A stretch of DNA of 9,282 nt from Chloroflexota bacterium (GCA_031177555.1 JAPSGM010000056.1:1-9282), one strand, 5' to 3'. Positions 1 through 6,894 are shown, numbered from the stretch's first letter. Numbers and translations: made by a program. Notes: a model not told the origin generated them from the letters alone.

Positions 1-692
1 CCCATCAGCAGCGAGACGAGTGCCGCCGAGAGCGTCGCGTCGAAGAGTGGACCCGCGGGCCGCCTGGCATCCGCGTTGCCGCGTCGCAGGACGAGCAGGA
101 AGCCGGCGTACGAGAGCCCGGTGCCCAGCCCGGCCACGACACCAAGTCCCGGGTCGCGGCCGTAGGCAGCCTCGCCACCGATGACCCCCGAGATGAGGAC
201 GACGCCCGCCAGCACCACCGGGATGGCCAGCACGGTGCGCGGGGCCATCCGCTCGCGGAGCAGCAGCCAGGCCAGCACGGCGACGAAGACCACCTGCGTG
301 TTGCCCAGCACGGTGCCCAGCCCGGCCCCCACGAGGCCGATGGTGTGGTGGAACAGCTCCAGGTCGACGGCGAAGAAGACGCCGGCCACCCAGGCCAGGG
401 CGATCTGCGACGCCGGCCGCGGGCCGAGGGTGCGCCGCTCCATGAGGGCCAGCAAGAGGAGGAACGGCAGCGCGTACGCGCAGCGGAAGAGCGCCACGGT
501 GGCCGGCGGTGAGGCCGCCAGCCGGACCAGCACGCCGCTGAACGCGATGGACAGCGCGCCGAGCACGGCGGCCAGGACCGGTCGCCGGCGGAGCGCCTCG
601 TAGACGCGCGCGGCGGCGGCCGGCCGGCCGGTCCTGGCCCGCCGGGGCGTGGCGGGTCTCGGGGCGGTCGCGGAGGCCTCGGGAGGCTGCAC
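1..692 (-). CDS. EamA/DMT-family transporter (partial, C-terminus off the window edge)
   Basis: Integral membrane protein of the drug/metabolite transporter (EamA) superfamily. Members export or import small metabolites, and the substrate cannot be told from sequence. The reverse strand reads 230 codons without a stop up to the window edge. After a Pro/Ala/Arg-rich cytoplasmic N-terminus of about 35 residues come repeated hydrophobic helices. Seen motifs are an ATVALFRCAYALPFLLLL helix, typical of EamA helix 2, then GAGLGTVLGN, then LLLRERMAPRTVLAIPVVLAGVVL, the usual end of the first EamA repeat. The second EamA repeat begins near AGLGTGLSYAGFLLVL and is cut. Full members are about 280-320 residues, so roughly a quarter is missing. 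I chose the GTG at 692-690 because no ATG lies upstream of the first helix in this frame. It is divergent from the cyclase/ATPase gene across 74 bases. A much longer open frame overlaps it but shows no family motifs. Family is confident; the start is moderate. Confidence 0.85.
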   Translation of the reverse strand, partial: MQPPEASATAPRPATPRRARTGRPAAAARVYEALRRRPVLAAVLGALSIAFSGVLVRLAASPPATVALFRCAYALPFLLLLALMERRTLGPRPASQIALAWVAGVFFAVDLELFHHTIGLVGAGLGTVLGNTQVVFVAVLAWLLLRERMAPRTVLAIPVVLAGVVLISGVIGGEAAYGRDPGLGVVAGLGTGLSYAGFLLVLRRGNADARRPAGPLFDATLSAALVSLLM

Positions 693-766
693 GAAGGCGG
701 AGGGTAGCCGACGTGGCGTGCTGGCGGGCCTTGCCGCCGCTTGCGCGGCCAACGCACACTTGGCGG
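693..766. promoter_or_regulatory. Divergent promoter region between transporter and cyclase/ATPase genes
   Basis: This 74-base gap must hold the promoters of both divergent genes. On the minus strand a TACCCT box (701-706) sits 8 bases before the transporter's GTG. On the plus strand a CACACT box (755-760) sits 6 bases before the GTG at 767. Both distances would put the transcription start at or next to the start codon, giving leaderless or nearly leaderless mRNAs. No convincing -35 element or Shine-Dalgarno is seen. A weak 5-bp inverted repeat (GGCGG 723-727, CCGCC 734-738) lies between. The boxes are short and could be chance matches. Confidence 0.35.
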
Positions 767-3391
767 GTGAGCGAACTCCCGTCCGGGACGGTGACCTTCC
801 TGTTCACCGACATCGAGGGCTCGACCAGGCTGACCCAGCGACTCGGCGCCGAGTCGCTGGTGCTGGAGCGGCACAACGCCATCCTGCTGGACGCCATCCG
901 CGGCAACGACGGCGTCGACTTCGGCTCGGAGGGCGATGCCGTCTTCTCGGCCTTCGCCAGCGCGCAGCGCGCCGTGGCCGCCGCGGTGCAGGCGCAGCGC
1001 GCCGTGGCCGCCGAACCGTGGCCGGCCGACGCGGCCCTGCGCGTGCGGATGGGCCTGCATACCGGCGAAGGTCAGGTGGCGGGCGACTCGTACGTCGGAC
1101 TGGACGTCCACCGCGTGGCGCGCATCACCAGCGCCGGCCACGGCGGCCAGGTGCTCCTCTCCGGTCCGACCCGCATGCTGGTCGAGGGCAGCCTGCCGGG
1201 TGGCACCGCGCTGCGCGACATGGGCGAGCATCGGCTCAAGGACCTGTCGCGGCCGGAACAGCTGTCCATGCTGGTGATCGACGGCCTGCCGTCCGCATTC
1301 CCGCCGCTCCGCACCCTGGACGTGGTGCCGAACAACCTGCCGACGCAGCTGACCACGTTCCTGGGCCGCCAGCGTGAGCTGGAGGAGGCCGGCGACCTGT
1401 TGCGCGATGCGCGGCTGCTCACCCTCACCGGTCCGGGCGGCAGCGGCAAGACGCGGCTGTCGCTCCAGCTGGCGGCGGAGGCATCGGACCTGTTCCACGA
1501 CGGCGTGTACTTCGTTCCGCTTGGTACCATCGGGGAGCCGAGCCTGGTGCTGCCGACCATCGCGCAGGCGATGGGGCTGCCCGACCCCCGCGGCCGCGCG
1601 CTGGATCACCTCGCCGAGCACCTCGCCGAGAAGCGAGTGCTGCTGGTCCTGGACAACTTCGAGCAGGTGCTCGAGGCCGCGCCGGATGTCGGCGAGCTTC
1701 TTCAGCGGCTGCCCGGCGTGGCCGTGCTCGTCACCAGCCGCTCCCCGCTGCGCATCTACGGGGAGCAGGAGTACCCGGTGCCGCCGCTGGCGGTACCGGA
1801 CCCGCGCCACCTGCCCGACCTGGAGGGAATCTCCCAGTACGCGTCGGTGGCGCTCTTCATCGAGCGCGCCATGGGCGTGCAGCCCGGCTTTCGGGTCGAC
1901 GTGTCCAACGCCCCGGCCATCGCCGAGATCTGCGCGCGGCTGGACGGGCTGCCGCTCGCCATCGAGCTGGCCGCGGCGCGGGTGCGGGTGCTGACGCCGC
2001 AGGCGATCATGTCCCGGCTGGACCATCGGCTCAGCCTGCTGGCGGGTGGGTCGCGCAACGTGCCCGAGCGACAGCAGACACTGCGCGGCGCCATCGACTG
2101 GAGCCACGACCTGCTGGAGCCGCGGGACCGGGTCGCCTTCGCCCGGTTCAGCGCCTTCTCCGGCGGCGCATCGGAGAAGGCCTTCGCAGCCGTCGTACTG
2201 GCCGATTGGCCACCGGACGCGGGCCCGGCTCCGGAGGCGCTCGAGGCCCTCGCCTCGCTGCTCGACAACAGCCTTGTCCGGCAGGACACGGGTGGCGACC
2301 AGCCGCGCTTCAGGATGCTCGAGACGATCCGCGAGTACGCCGCCGAGCGCCTGGCCGATGCCGAGCCGGAGCCGGCAACCCGCCTGCGCCACGCCGAGCA
2401 CTACCTGGGCCTGGCGGAGTGGGCGGCGGAGCGCCTGTTCAGCGAGGAGCAGCGCAGCTCCCTGGACACGCTGGAGCGCGACCACGACAACCTGCGGGCG
2501 GCGATCGAGTTCGCCGTCGAGCAGGGACGCGCCGAGCTGGCGCTGCGACTCGTATCGGCCACGTGGCGGTTCTGGCAGATGCGTGGCTATCTCACGGAGG
2601 CCGACGAGCGGGCGCGCCGGGCCCTGGCCCTGCCCGATGCGGCCTCGCACCCGCAGGCTCTGCTGCAGACCCTTGACGCCGCGGGTGGGATCGCGTACTG
2701 GCAGGGCGACCTGGCGCGCGCGCGCGATCTGTACCAGCAGGAGCAGGACCTTGCTCACGAGCTGGCCGACGATCGTCGCGAGGCACAGGCCATCTACAAC
2801 CGCAGCATGACCTACAACCTCGAGTCCGACTCGGTGGAGGCCGCGGACCTCGCGCAGCAGGCGCTGGCGAAGTACCGGTCCCTCGGCGACCGCCATGGCG
2901 AGGGGCTGGCGCAGTGGGCCTACCTCAACGCGCTCGCCTTCCAGGGGGAGGTGGCGGAGGGCACGGCCGTGGCGGCCGACACGGTCGCCATCTTCCGGGA
3001 TGTCGGCGACCGGTTCATGCTCGCCTGGGCCCTCTACACGCAGTCGCTGACCCGCATCCAGGCCCGCGACCTGGAGGGAGCGCGCGTGTCGCTGAAGGAG
3101 GCCCTGCAGATCTTCCAGGAGACGCACGACCTCTCCGGCTACGCGCTGGTTCTCGACGGGTTCGCGTCGGTGGATTGGCTGGCCGGCGACGAGGACCGTG
3201 CCATGCGCATCGCCGGGGCCGCGGCCGCCATCCAGGACGTCTCCGGTGTGGGCCTCGCTCAGCGGAACCGTCGGTATGCGCAGTTCTTCCCTGCCGACCT
3301 GCTTGACCGGGCACCGCTGGCCGACGCGTACACCGAGGGGCAACGCCTATCGCTGGAGGAGGCGGTTGCCCTTGTCACCGGGTCGTCATGA
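767..3391 (+). CDS. Class III cyclase-like domain / STAND (NB-ARC-type) ATPase / TPR protein
   Basis: Large cytoplasmic signalling protein of 874 residues. Residues 8-170 form a class III nucleotidyl cyclase homology domain. The two metal aspartates are present (D15 in FLFTDIEGST, D57 in SEGDAVF), and R119 of the VHRVARI motif is kept. The usual transition-state Asn is His115, and the base-selecting Lys position looks like Gly53. Residues 190-430 are a STAND/AP-ATPase: Walker A GPGGSGKT (222-229), Walker B LLVLDNFEQ (D296), TSR (323-325) and GLPLAIELAAARV (from 394). A winged-helix-like segment follows, with MLETIREYAAERL at 517-529, and then helical TPR-like repeats to the end. No LuxR HTH is seen at the C-terminus, unlike Mycobacterium tuberculosis Rv1358 or Rv2488c, which share the earlier domains. 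I chose the GTG at 767 because the protein then begins VSELPSGTVTFLF, as family members do; an in-frame GTG at 713 adds 18 poorly supported residues. Its stop overlaps the next gene's ATG. Whether it makes cAMP is uncertain. Confidence 0.9.
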   Translation: MSELPSGTVTFLFTDIEGSTRLTQRLGAESLVLERHNAILLDAIRGNDGVDFGSEGDAVFSAFASAQRAVAAAVQAQRAVAAEPWPADAALRVRMGLHTGEGQVAGDSYVGLDVHRVARITSAGHGGQVLLSGPTRMLVEGSLPGGTALRDMGEHRLKDLSRPEQLSMLVIDGLPSAFPPLRTLDVVPNNLPTQLTTFLGRQRELEEAGDLLRDARLLTLTGPGGSGKTRLSLQLAAEASDLFHDGVYFVPLGTIGEPSLVLPTIAQAMGLPDPRGRALDHLAEHLAEKRVLLVLDNFEQVLEAAPDVGELLQRLPGVAVLVTSRSPLRIYGEQEYPVPPLAVPDPRHLPDLEGISQYASVALFIERAMGVQPGFRVDVSNAPAIAEICARLDGLPLAIELAAARVRVLTPQAIMSRLDHRLSLLAGGSRNVPERQQTLRGAIDWSHDLLEPRDRVAFARFSAFSGGASEKAFAAVVLADWPPDAGPAPEALEALASLLDNSLVRQDTGGDQPRFRMLETIREYAAERLADAEPEPATRLRHAEHYLGLAEWAAERLFSEEQRSSLDTLERDHDNLRAAIEFAVEQGRAELALRLVSATWRFWQMRGYLTEADERARRALALPDAASHPQALLQTLDAAGGIAYWQGDLARARDLYQQEQDLAHELADDRREAQAIYNRSMTYNLESDSVEAADLAQQALAKYRSLGDRHGEGLAQWAYLNALAFQGEVAEGTAVAADTVAIFRDVGDRFMLAWALYTQSLTRIQARDLEGARVSLKEALQIFQETHDLSGYALVLDGFASVDWLAGDEDRAMRIAGAAAAIQDVSGVGLAQRNRRYAQFFPADLLDRAPLADAYTEGQRLSLEEAVALVTGSS
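962..1013 (+). repeat. 22-base direct repeat inside the cyclase domain
   Basis: Bases 962-983 and 992-1013 are identical over 22 positions with a 30-base period, exactly 10 codons. Both copies encode AQRAVAA within a helix of the cyclase domain (about residues 66-82). Family members as I recall them have a helix of similar length and Ala-rich character here, so this is probably local homogenisation or convergence rather than an inserted unit. Confidence 0.7.
1607..1630 (+). repeat. 12-base tandem duplication in the ATPase domain
   Basis: CACCTCGCCGAG occurs twice back to back (1607-1618, 1619-1630) and encodes HLAEHLAE just before the Walker B strand of the ATPase domain. The frame is preserved. 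It is probably a small slippage duplication. Confidence 0.7.
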
Positions 3392-4584
3392 GCGCGAACG
3401 GGTCGGCCGTCGTCATCGGCGCGGGGGTGATGGGCAGCTGGACCGCCCGATGGCTGCAGCGGGCCGGCCTGGACGTCACGCTGGTGGACGCGCATGGCCC
3501 AGGCAATTCCCTGTCCAGCTCCGGCGACGAGTCGCGCGTGACGCGCAGCGCGCACGGCCTGGATGCGCACTACCCGGCCTGGCAGCGCCGCTCCCTGGAC
3601 GAGTGGCGGGAGCTGGAGGCTCGCGCCGGCGAGCGCCTGTTCTTGCAGACCGGCGTCCTGTGGCTGGCCCACGACGAGGCCGGCATGGAGGCCGATTCGC
3701 AGGCGACCCTGACCCGCCTGGCCATCCCGGTCGAGCGCCTCTCCCCGGCGGACCTCGCCACCCGATGGCCGCAGCTGGGAATCGATGGGCTGGCCTGGGC
3801 GCTCCACGAGCCGCAGGCCGGCGTCCTGATGGCGCGCCGCGCGACGGCGGCCGCCGCGCGCGACTTCGCCGCCGCGGGCGGACGCCTGCTCCGCGCACAC
3901 GTGCAGCCTCCGGCCAGGCCGGCTGGCACGCGGCTCGGTCGCGTTCGCCTGGCTGACGGCTCCGCGCTGGAGGCCGATGCCTTCGTGTTCGCCGCCGGGC
4001 CCTGGCTGCCGAAGGTGCTGCCCGACGTCGCCGGCTACGGGCGGCTGGCGGTCACGCGCCAGGAGGTCGCGTACGTCGCCCCGCCGGCCGGCGACGGGCG
4101 CTTCGACGAGGGCCGCCTGCCCACCTGGGTCGAGTACGGCGCTGCGTTCTACGGCATGCCCTCCATCGAGGCACGCGGCGTGAAGGTCGCGCCTGACCGG
4201 CCCGGGCCGATGGTCGATCCCGACCGCCTCGAGCGGGAGCCCAGCCGCGAGGCGCTGGCGGCGGTTCGGGAGTTCGTCCGCATTCGCTTCCCGGGCCTCG
4301 CCGGCCGGCCCGTCAGCGAGTCGCGCGTGTGCCAGTACGAGTCGACGCCGGATGCCCACTTCATCATCGATCGGCACCCGGAGTGGGAGGACGCCTGGGT
4401 GGTGGGCGGCGGCTCCGGCCACGGCTTCAAGCACGGGCCGGCCATCGGCCAGTACGCGGCCGCGCTGGTCACCGGGAACATCGCGACGGCCGAGGAGCTG
4501 GGCCCGCCGGACGACCGCTTCCGGCTGGGCAACCGGTCCGCCGCCGGCGCCGGCCTGCGCACCGCGGCGGCGGAGCGCGCCTGA
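3388..4584 (+). CDS. FAD-dependent oxidoreductase, monomeric sarcosine oxidase / N-methyltryptophan oxidase type
   Basis: Flavoprotein amine/amino-acid oxidase of the DAO family, 398 residues against about 390 for monomeric sarcosine oxidase (MSOX). Such enzymes oxidise N-methyl or cyclic secondary amino acids with O2, releasing H2O2. The N-terminal FAD fold is VVIGAGVMGS (GxGxxG at 11-16). R50 and R53 in SRVTRSAHG match MSOX Arg49/Arg52. Y255 matches Tyr254, K266 matches Lys265, C315 in RVCQYES matches the cysteine that carries covalent FAD, Y317 and K348 (GSGHGFKHG) match their MSOX counterparts. These matches come from recalled MSOX sequence, not a computed alignment. The MSOX His269 position is Asp270, which may change the substrate. 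The ATG overlaps the stop of the cyclase/ATPase gene (ATGA, 3388-3391), implying coupled translation and linked function. Sarcosine, N-methyltryptophan, pipecolate or another secondary amine are all possible substrates. Fold and covalent flavin are confident; substrate is unknown. Confidence 0.9.
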   Translation: MSANGSAVVIGAGVMGSWTARWLQRAGLDVTLVDAHGPGNSLSSSGDESRVTRSAHGLDAHYPAWQRRSLDEWRELEARAGERLFLQTGVLWLAHDEAGMEADSQATLTRLAIPVERLSPADLATRWPQLGIDGLAWALHEPQAGVLMARRATAAAARDFAAAGGRLLRAHVQPPARPAGTRLGRVRLADGSALEADAFVFAAGPWLPKVLPDVAGYGRLAVTRQEVAYVAPPAGDGRFDEGRLPTWVEYGAAFYGMPSIEARGVKVAPDRPGPMVDPDRLEREPSREALAAVREFVRIRFPGLAGRPVSESRVCQYESTPDAHFIIDRHPEWEDAWVVGGGSGHGFKHGPAIGQYAAALVTGNIATAEELGPPDDRFRLGNRSAAGAGLRTAAAERA

Positions 4585-4605
4585 GGGATCCCGGCGTCAG
4601 GCCGG
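4585..4605. other. Convergent gene junction with short inverted repeats
   Basis: The two convergent operons are separated by only 12 bases (4585-4596) between stop codons. The junction holds a perfect 8-base palindrome GGGATCCC (4585-4592) and a 5-bp stem CCGGC/GCCGG (4591-4595, 4601-4605) around a 5-base loop. Neither strand shows a following run of T, so this is not a convincing intrinsic terminator. Transcripts from both sides probably run into each other unless Rho or this weak structure stops them. Confidence 0.4.
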
Positions 4606-5400
4606 AGCCGCCAGGTCGCGCCGCGGGTAGACGACCAGCGCCCAGATGATGGGGATCAGCGTGGCGAGGCCCAGGATCACGAAGTCGAGCGGATCGGCAT
4701 TGCCCTGCAGCACCTGCCCGGGGTTGAAGTGGTGGATGAGGGAGTACTCCTGCGTCCACTGCACGTCCGGCCACAGCGAGCCGAGGATCTCGAAGAAGTA
4801 GTTGATCAGCAGGTAGGCCAGGCTGAGGCTGAGCGCCGGCCCGGCGCGGTCGAAGCTGACCGATGCGGCCAGCGAGAAGGCGCCGAAGGCCGACCACAGC
4901 AGCAGGCCGTTGGCGAAGACCAGCGGCAGCTCGGCCATCTCCAGCTCGTCGCTCACGTCGAGTAGCACGGCGCCCACGACCTCGCCCACGAGCAGGGCCG
5001 CCACGATCGCCGCCAGCAGGAGGACGACGGCCAGCGCCACCACGATGTAGTGCCTGCGCCGTGAGATCGGCTTGCTGAGCAGCACCTCCAGCGTGCCGCG
5101 TTCGCGCTCGCCGGCCACCGCGGCCACGGGAGTGCCGATGGCGAAGACCGCCACGAAGGCGATCGCCAGCGGGTGCTGCAACCCCAGGGTCAGCGCGCCG
5201 GGGAGCGAGAAGAAGTCTCCGGAGCCGAAGCTCATGAGGTTTCGCGGGATGGCGCCGGAGTTGACCATCTGGCGAAAGGCATCGGAGAAGCTGGTGTAGA
5301 TGACGGGAATCAGGATTCCCCAGCCGACCGACACCAGGAGCAGCACCAGCAGGCGAACCCGGTTCCAGGCCAGCGTCCGGCGGAAGAGCGCCCAGCTCAT
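4597..5400 (-). CDS. ABC-2 type transporter permease
   Basis: Membrane half of an ABC exporter, 267 residues, usual for a single-domain ABC-2 permease. Predicted membrane helices lie at about 16-36, 77-97, 118-147, 157-182, 187-208 and 239-259, six in total. Between helices 2 and 3 is the cytoplasmic GERERGTLEVLLSKPISR segment (97-114), the coupling element typical of ABC-2 permeases, which contacts the ATPase. The ATG at 5400-5398 overlaps the ATPase stop codon by 4 bases, so the two are probably translated together and form one transporter. A longer upstream extension of this frame is an antisense-like shadow of the ATPase and has no membrane segments. Family members move drugs, lipids, polysaccharides or ions such as Na+; nothing here fixes the cargo. 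No signal peptide is needed because helix 1 acts as the anchor. Confidence 0.92.
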   Translation of the reverse strand: MSWALFRRTLAWNRVRLLVLLLVSVGWGILIPVIYTSFSDAFRQMVNSGAIPRNLMSFGSGDFFSLPGALTLGLQHPLAIAFVAVFAIGTPVAAVAGERERGTLEVLLSKPISRRRHYIVVALAVVLLLAAIVAALLVGEVVGAVLLDVSDELEMAELPLVFANGLLLWSAFGAFSLAASVSFDRAGPALSLSLAYLLINYFFEILGSLWPDVQWTQEYSLIHHFNPGQVLQGNADPLDFVILGLATLIPIIWALVVYPRRDLAAPA

Positions 5401-6326
5401 GGTTCCGGCTGCGGGCTGGCCGCGTCGTCGGCGTAGTACTCGAGGAACGCCTCCTCCAGCGTGGCGGGCTCGATGGTGAGATCCAGCAGCGCGGGCGAGG
5501 CCACCGCGCGCACGAAGGGGGCCACGTCGCCGAGCAGCGTGGCGCCGATGCGCTCGCCGTCGACCGATACGTCGGTCAGGCCGGGCACGGTCGAGAGGTC
5601 CGGCGGCCCGCCGCGCCAGCGCAGCTGGATGCGCCGCTTGCGCCGGGCGAGCAGCTCCTCCACGTCGTGCAGCGCCATCAGCCGGCCCCGGCGGATGATG
5701 GCCACCCGGTCGCAGACGCGCTCCACCTCCGAGAGCACGTGGCTGGACATGAAGATCGTCCGCCCCGCGGCGCGCAGGTCGGCGAGGATGCCGTAGAAGG
5801 CGTGCTGCATCAGCGGGTCGAGGCCCTCGGTCGGCTCGTCCAGGATCGCCAGCTCCGGGTCGTGCTGCAGCGCCTGGATGACGCCCATCTTCTGGCGCAT
5901 CCCGCGCGAGTAGTCGCGAACCCGCCGCCGCAGGACCGATGCGGGCATCTCCAGGCGTTCGCACAGCTCGTCGCGCCTGACCGGCGGAAGGCCCTGCAGA
6001 TCGCCCAGGTAATCGAGGGCGTCGCGCCCCGAGAGCGAGTCGTACAGTGAGATCCCGCCCGGCAGGTACCCGGTTCGTCGCCGGATTCCCACGGAGTCCG
6101 CGCCCACGTCCTGGCCCAGGACCGATGCGCGCCCGTCGCTCGGGTGGAGGAAACCGAGGAGGATGCGGATGGTCGTCGACTTCCCGGCGCCGTTGGGGCC
6201 CAGGAAGCCGAAGATCTCGCCGGGCCGCACGTCCAGGTCGAGCTCGGTCAGTGCCGGGACCTTGCCGTAGCGCTTGGTCAGCCCCCTGGTGCTGATCGCG
6301 GGCTCGACCGCCTGCTGCTCCGCCAT
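5397..6326 (-). CDS. ABC transporter ATP-binding protein (ABC-2 exporter family)
   Basis: Cytoplasmic motor of the exporter, 309 residues. Motifs seen: Walker A GPNGAGKST (43-51), a Q-loop region reading GYLPGGISLY (86-95), an ABC signature YSRGMRQK (139-146) in place of LSGGQ, Walker B LAILDEPTEGLDP (159-171) and the switch His in SSHVLSEVERV (H196). The C-terminal 80 residues after the ATPase core form the small extra domain common in single-domain ABC-2 ATPases. The usual Q-loop Gln is absent, as in related GYLPG-type exporters I recall, so it is a subfamily trait rather than a defect. An AGGA-containing sequence lies 9 bases before the ATG. The gene starts 4 bases after the macro domain gene ends and overlaps the permease gene by 4 bases, so it sits in the middle of a three-gene operon. 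Drug or lipid export and Na+ extrusion are typical roles; the substrate is unknown. Confidence 0.94.
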   Translation of the reverse strand: MAEQQAVEPAISTRGLTKRYGKVPALTELDLDVRPGEIFGFLGPNGAGKSTTIRILLGFLHPSDGRASVLGQDVGADSVGIRRRTGYLPGGISLYDSLSGRDALDYLGDLQGLPPVRRDELCERLEMPASVLRRRVRDYSRGMRQKMGVIQALQHDPELAILDEPTEGLDPLMQHAFYGILADLRAAGRTIFMSSHVLSEVERVCDRVAIIRRGRLMALHDVEELLARRKRRIQLRWRGGPPDLSTVPGLTDVSVDGERIGATLLGDVAPFVRAVASPALLDLTIEPATLEEAFLEYYADDAASPQPEP

Positions 6327-6330
6327 CGCG

Positions 6331-6882
6331 TCAATCCTGCCTGTTCAGCGCCGCGAGCGCGGCGGAAAACGGCGGGACGGTGGCATCGCGTAGGACGAAC
6401 CGCACCAGCTCGAGCGTGGTCTCGCCCCGCAGGTGGGAGGCGACCGTCGTCACGGCGATGCGCGCGGCATCGTCGGGCGGGTAGCCGTAGATGCCCATGC
6501 TGATCGCCGGCAGGGCCAGGCTGCGGCACCCGTGCTCATCGGCCAGGCGCAGGCAGGCCCGATAGGCGCCGGCCAGCAGGTCCGCCTCGCCGCTGGCGCC
6601 GCCGCGCCAGACCGGGCCAACGGCGTGGAAGATCCATCGCGCCGGGAGGTCGTGGCCGCCCGTCGCCACCGCCGTCCCGGTGGGCGTGCCCCCGGCGTGA
6701 CGTCGACGCAGCTCCTTCATGAGCCGCGGCCCCGCGGCGCGATGGATGGCCCCGTCCACGCCGCCGCCGCCGCGCAGGGCGGCATTCGCCGCGTTCCCGA
6801 TGGCGTCGACAAGCTCGGTGGTGATGTCGCCTACCACCAGCTCCAGCCGGCGGTCGCGCAGCGTCCGCGAGGCGATGGTCAC
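6331..6882 (-). CDS. Macro domain protein, YmdB-like O-acetyl-ADP-ribose deacetylase/ADP-ribose hydrolase
   Basis: Small cytoplasmic protein of 183 residues made of one macro domain. It closely follows E. coli YmdB, which removes acetate from O-acetyl-ADP-ribose and also modulates RNase III. Matching segments: VVGDITTELVDAIGNAANAAL, the glycine-rich ligand loop GGGGVDGAIHRAAGP with its catalytic-type Asp, PTGTAVATGGHDLPARW, HAVGPVWRGG and PAISMGIYGYP, the second phosphate-binding loop. The residue before NAAN is Gly where YmdB has Val. I chose the GTG at 6882-6880 because it gives the usual family length. A GGGAG lies directly against it, too close for a normal ribosome site, while a TACCCT box 6 bases upstream suggests a leaderless start. 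It is first in an operon with the ABC exporter genes and divergent from the transhydrogenase genes. Related activities, such as removing ADP-ribose from proteins or nucleic acids, cannot be excluded. Confidence 0.92.
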   Translation of the reverse strand: MTIASRTLRDRRLELVVGDITTELVDAIGNAANAALRGGGGVDGAIHRAAGPRLMKELRRRHAGGTPTGTAVATGGHDLPARWIFHAVGPVWRGGASGEADLLAGAYRACLRLADEHGCRSLALPAISMGIYGYPPDDAARIAVTTVASHLRGETTLELVRFVLRDATVPPFSAALAALNRQD

Positions 6883-6888
6883 CTCCCG

Positions 6889-6894
6889 AGGGTA
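6889..6894 (-). promoter_or_regulatory. Candidate -10 box for the macro domain/ABC operon (leaderless type)
   Basis: TACCCT on the minus strand ends 6 bases before the GTG start, so transcription would begin at or beside the start codon. A TTGCCG (6914-6909) lies upstream, but with only a 14-base spacer, which is short for a -35 element. The same CTACCCT heptamer lies just upstream of the transporter's GTG at 692. The call is positional and unproven. Confidence 0.35.

Noticed and set aside
713..766. Upstream GTG start at 713 for the cyclase/ATPase gene
   Set aside because: The 18 extra residues do not resemble the family N-terminus, which begins shortly before LPSGTVTFLF, and they would use up most of the divergent promoter gap.
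2714..2726. A (GC)6 run that could be a phase-variable tract
   Set aside because: It encodes an ordinary Ala-Arg stretch (ARAR) in a TPR helix, and dinucleotide GC runs of this size are expected in GC-rich genes.
5..3343. A 1112-codon open frame on the minus strand, antisense to the cyclase/ATPase gene and overlapping the transporter
   Set aside because: It shows only low-complexity Arg/Gly/Ala/Pro-rich sequence, no family motif and no membrane segment. It lies opposite a gene with clear domains. Long antisense frames are expected in GC-rich coding DNA.
3259..4434. A 391-codon minus-strand frame opposite the flavin oxidase
   Set aside because: No recognisable motif; the plus-strand frame carries the complete flavoenzyme signature.
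5401..5964. N-terminal extension of the ABC permease frame
   Set aside because: It covers the ATPase gene in another frame and reads as low-complexity sequence. The ATG at 5400 gives the normal family length and an ATGA overlap.
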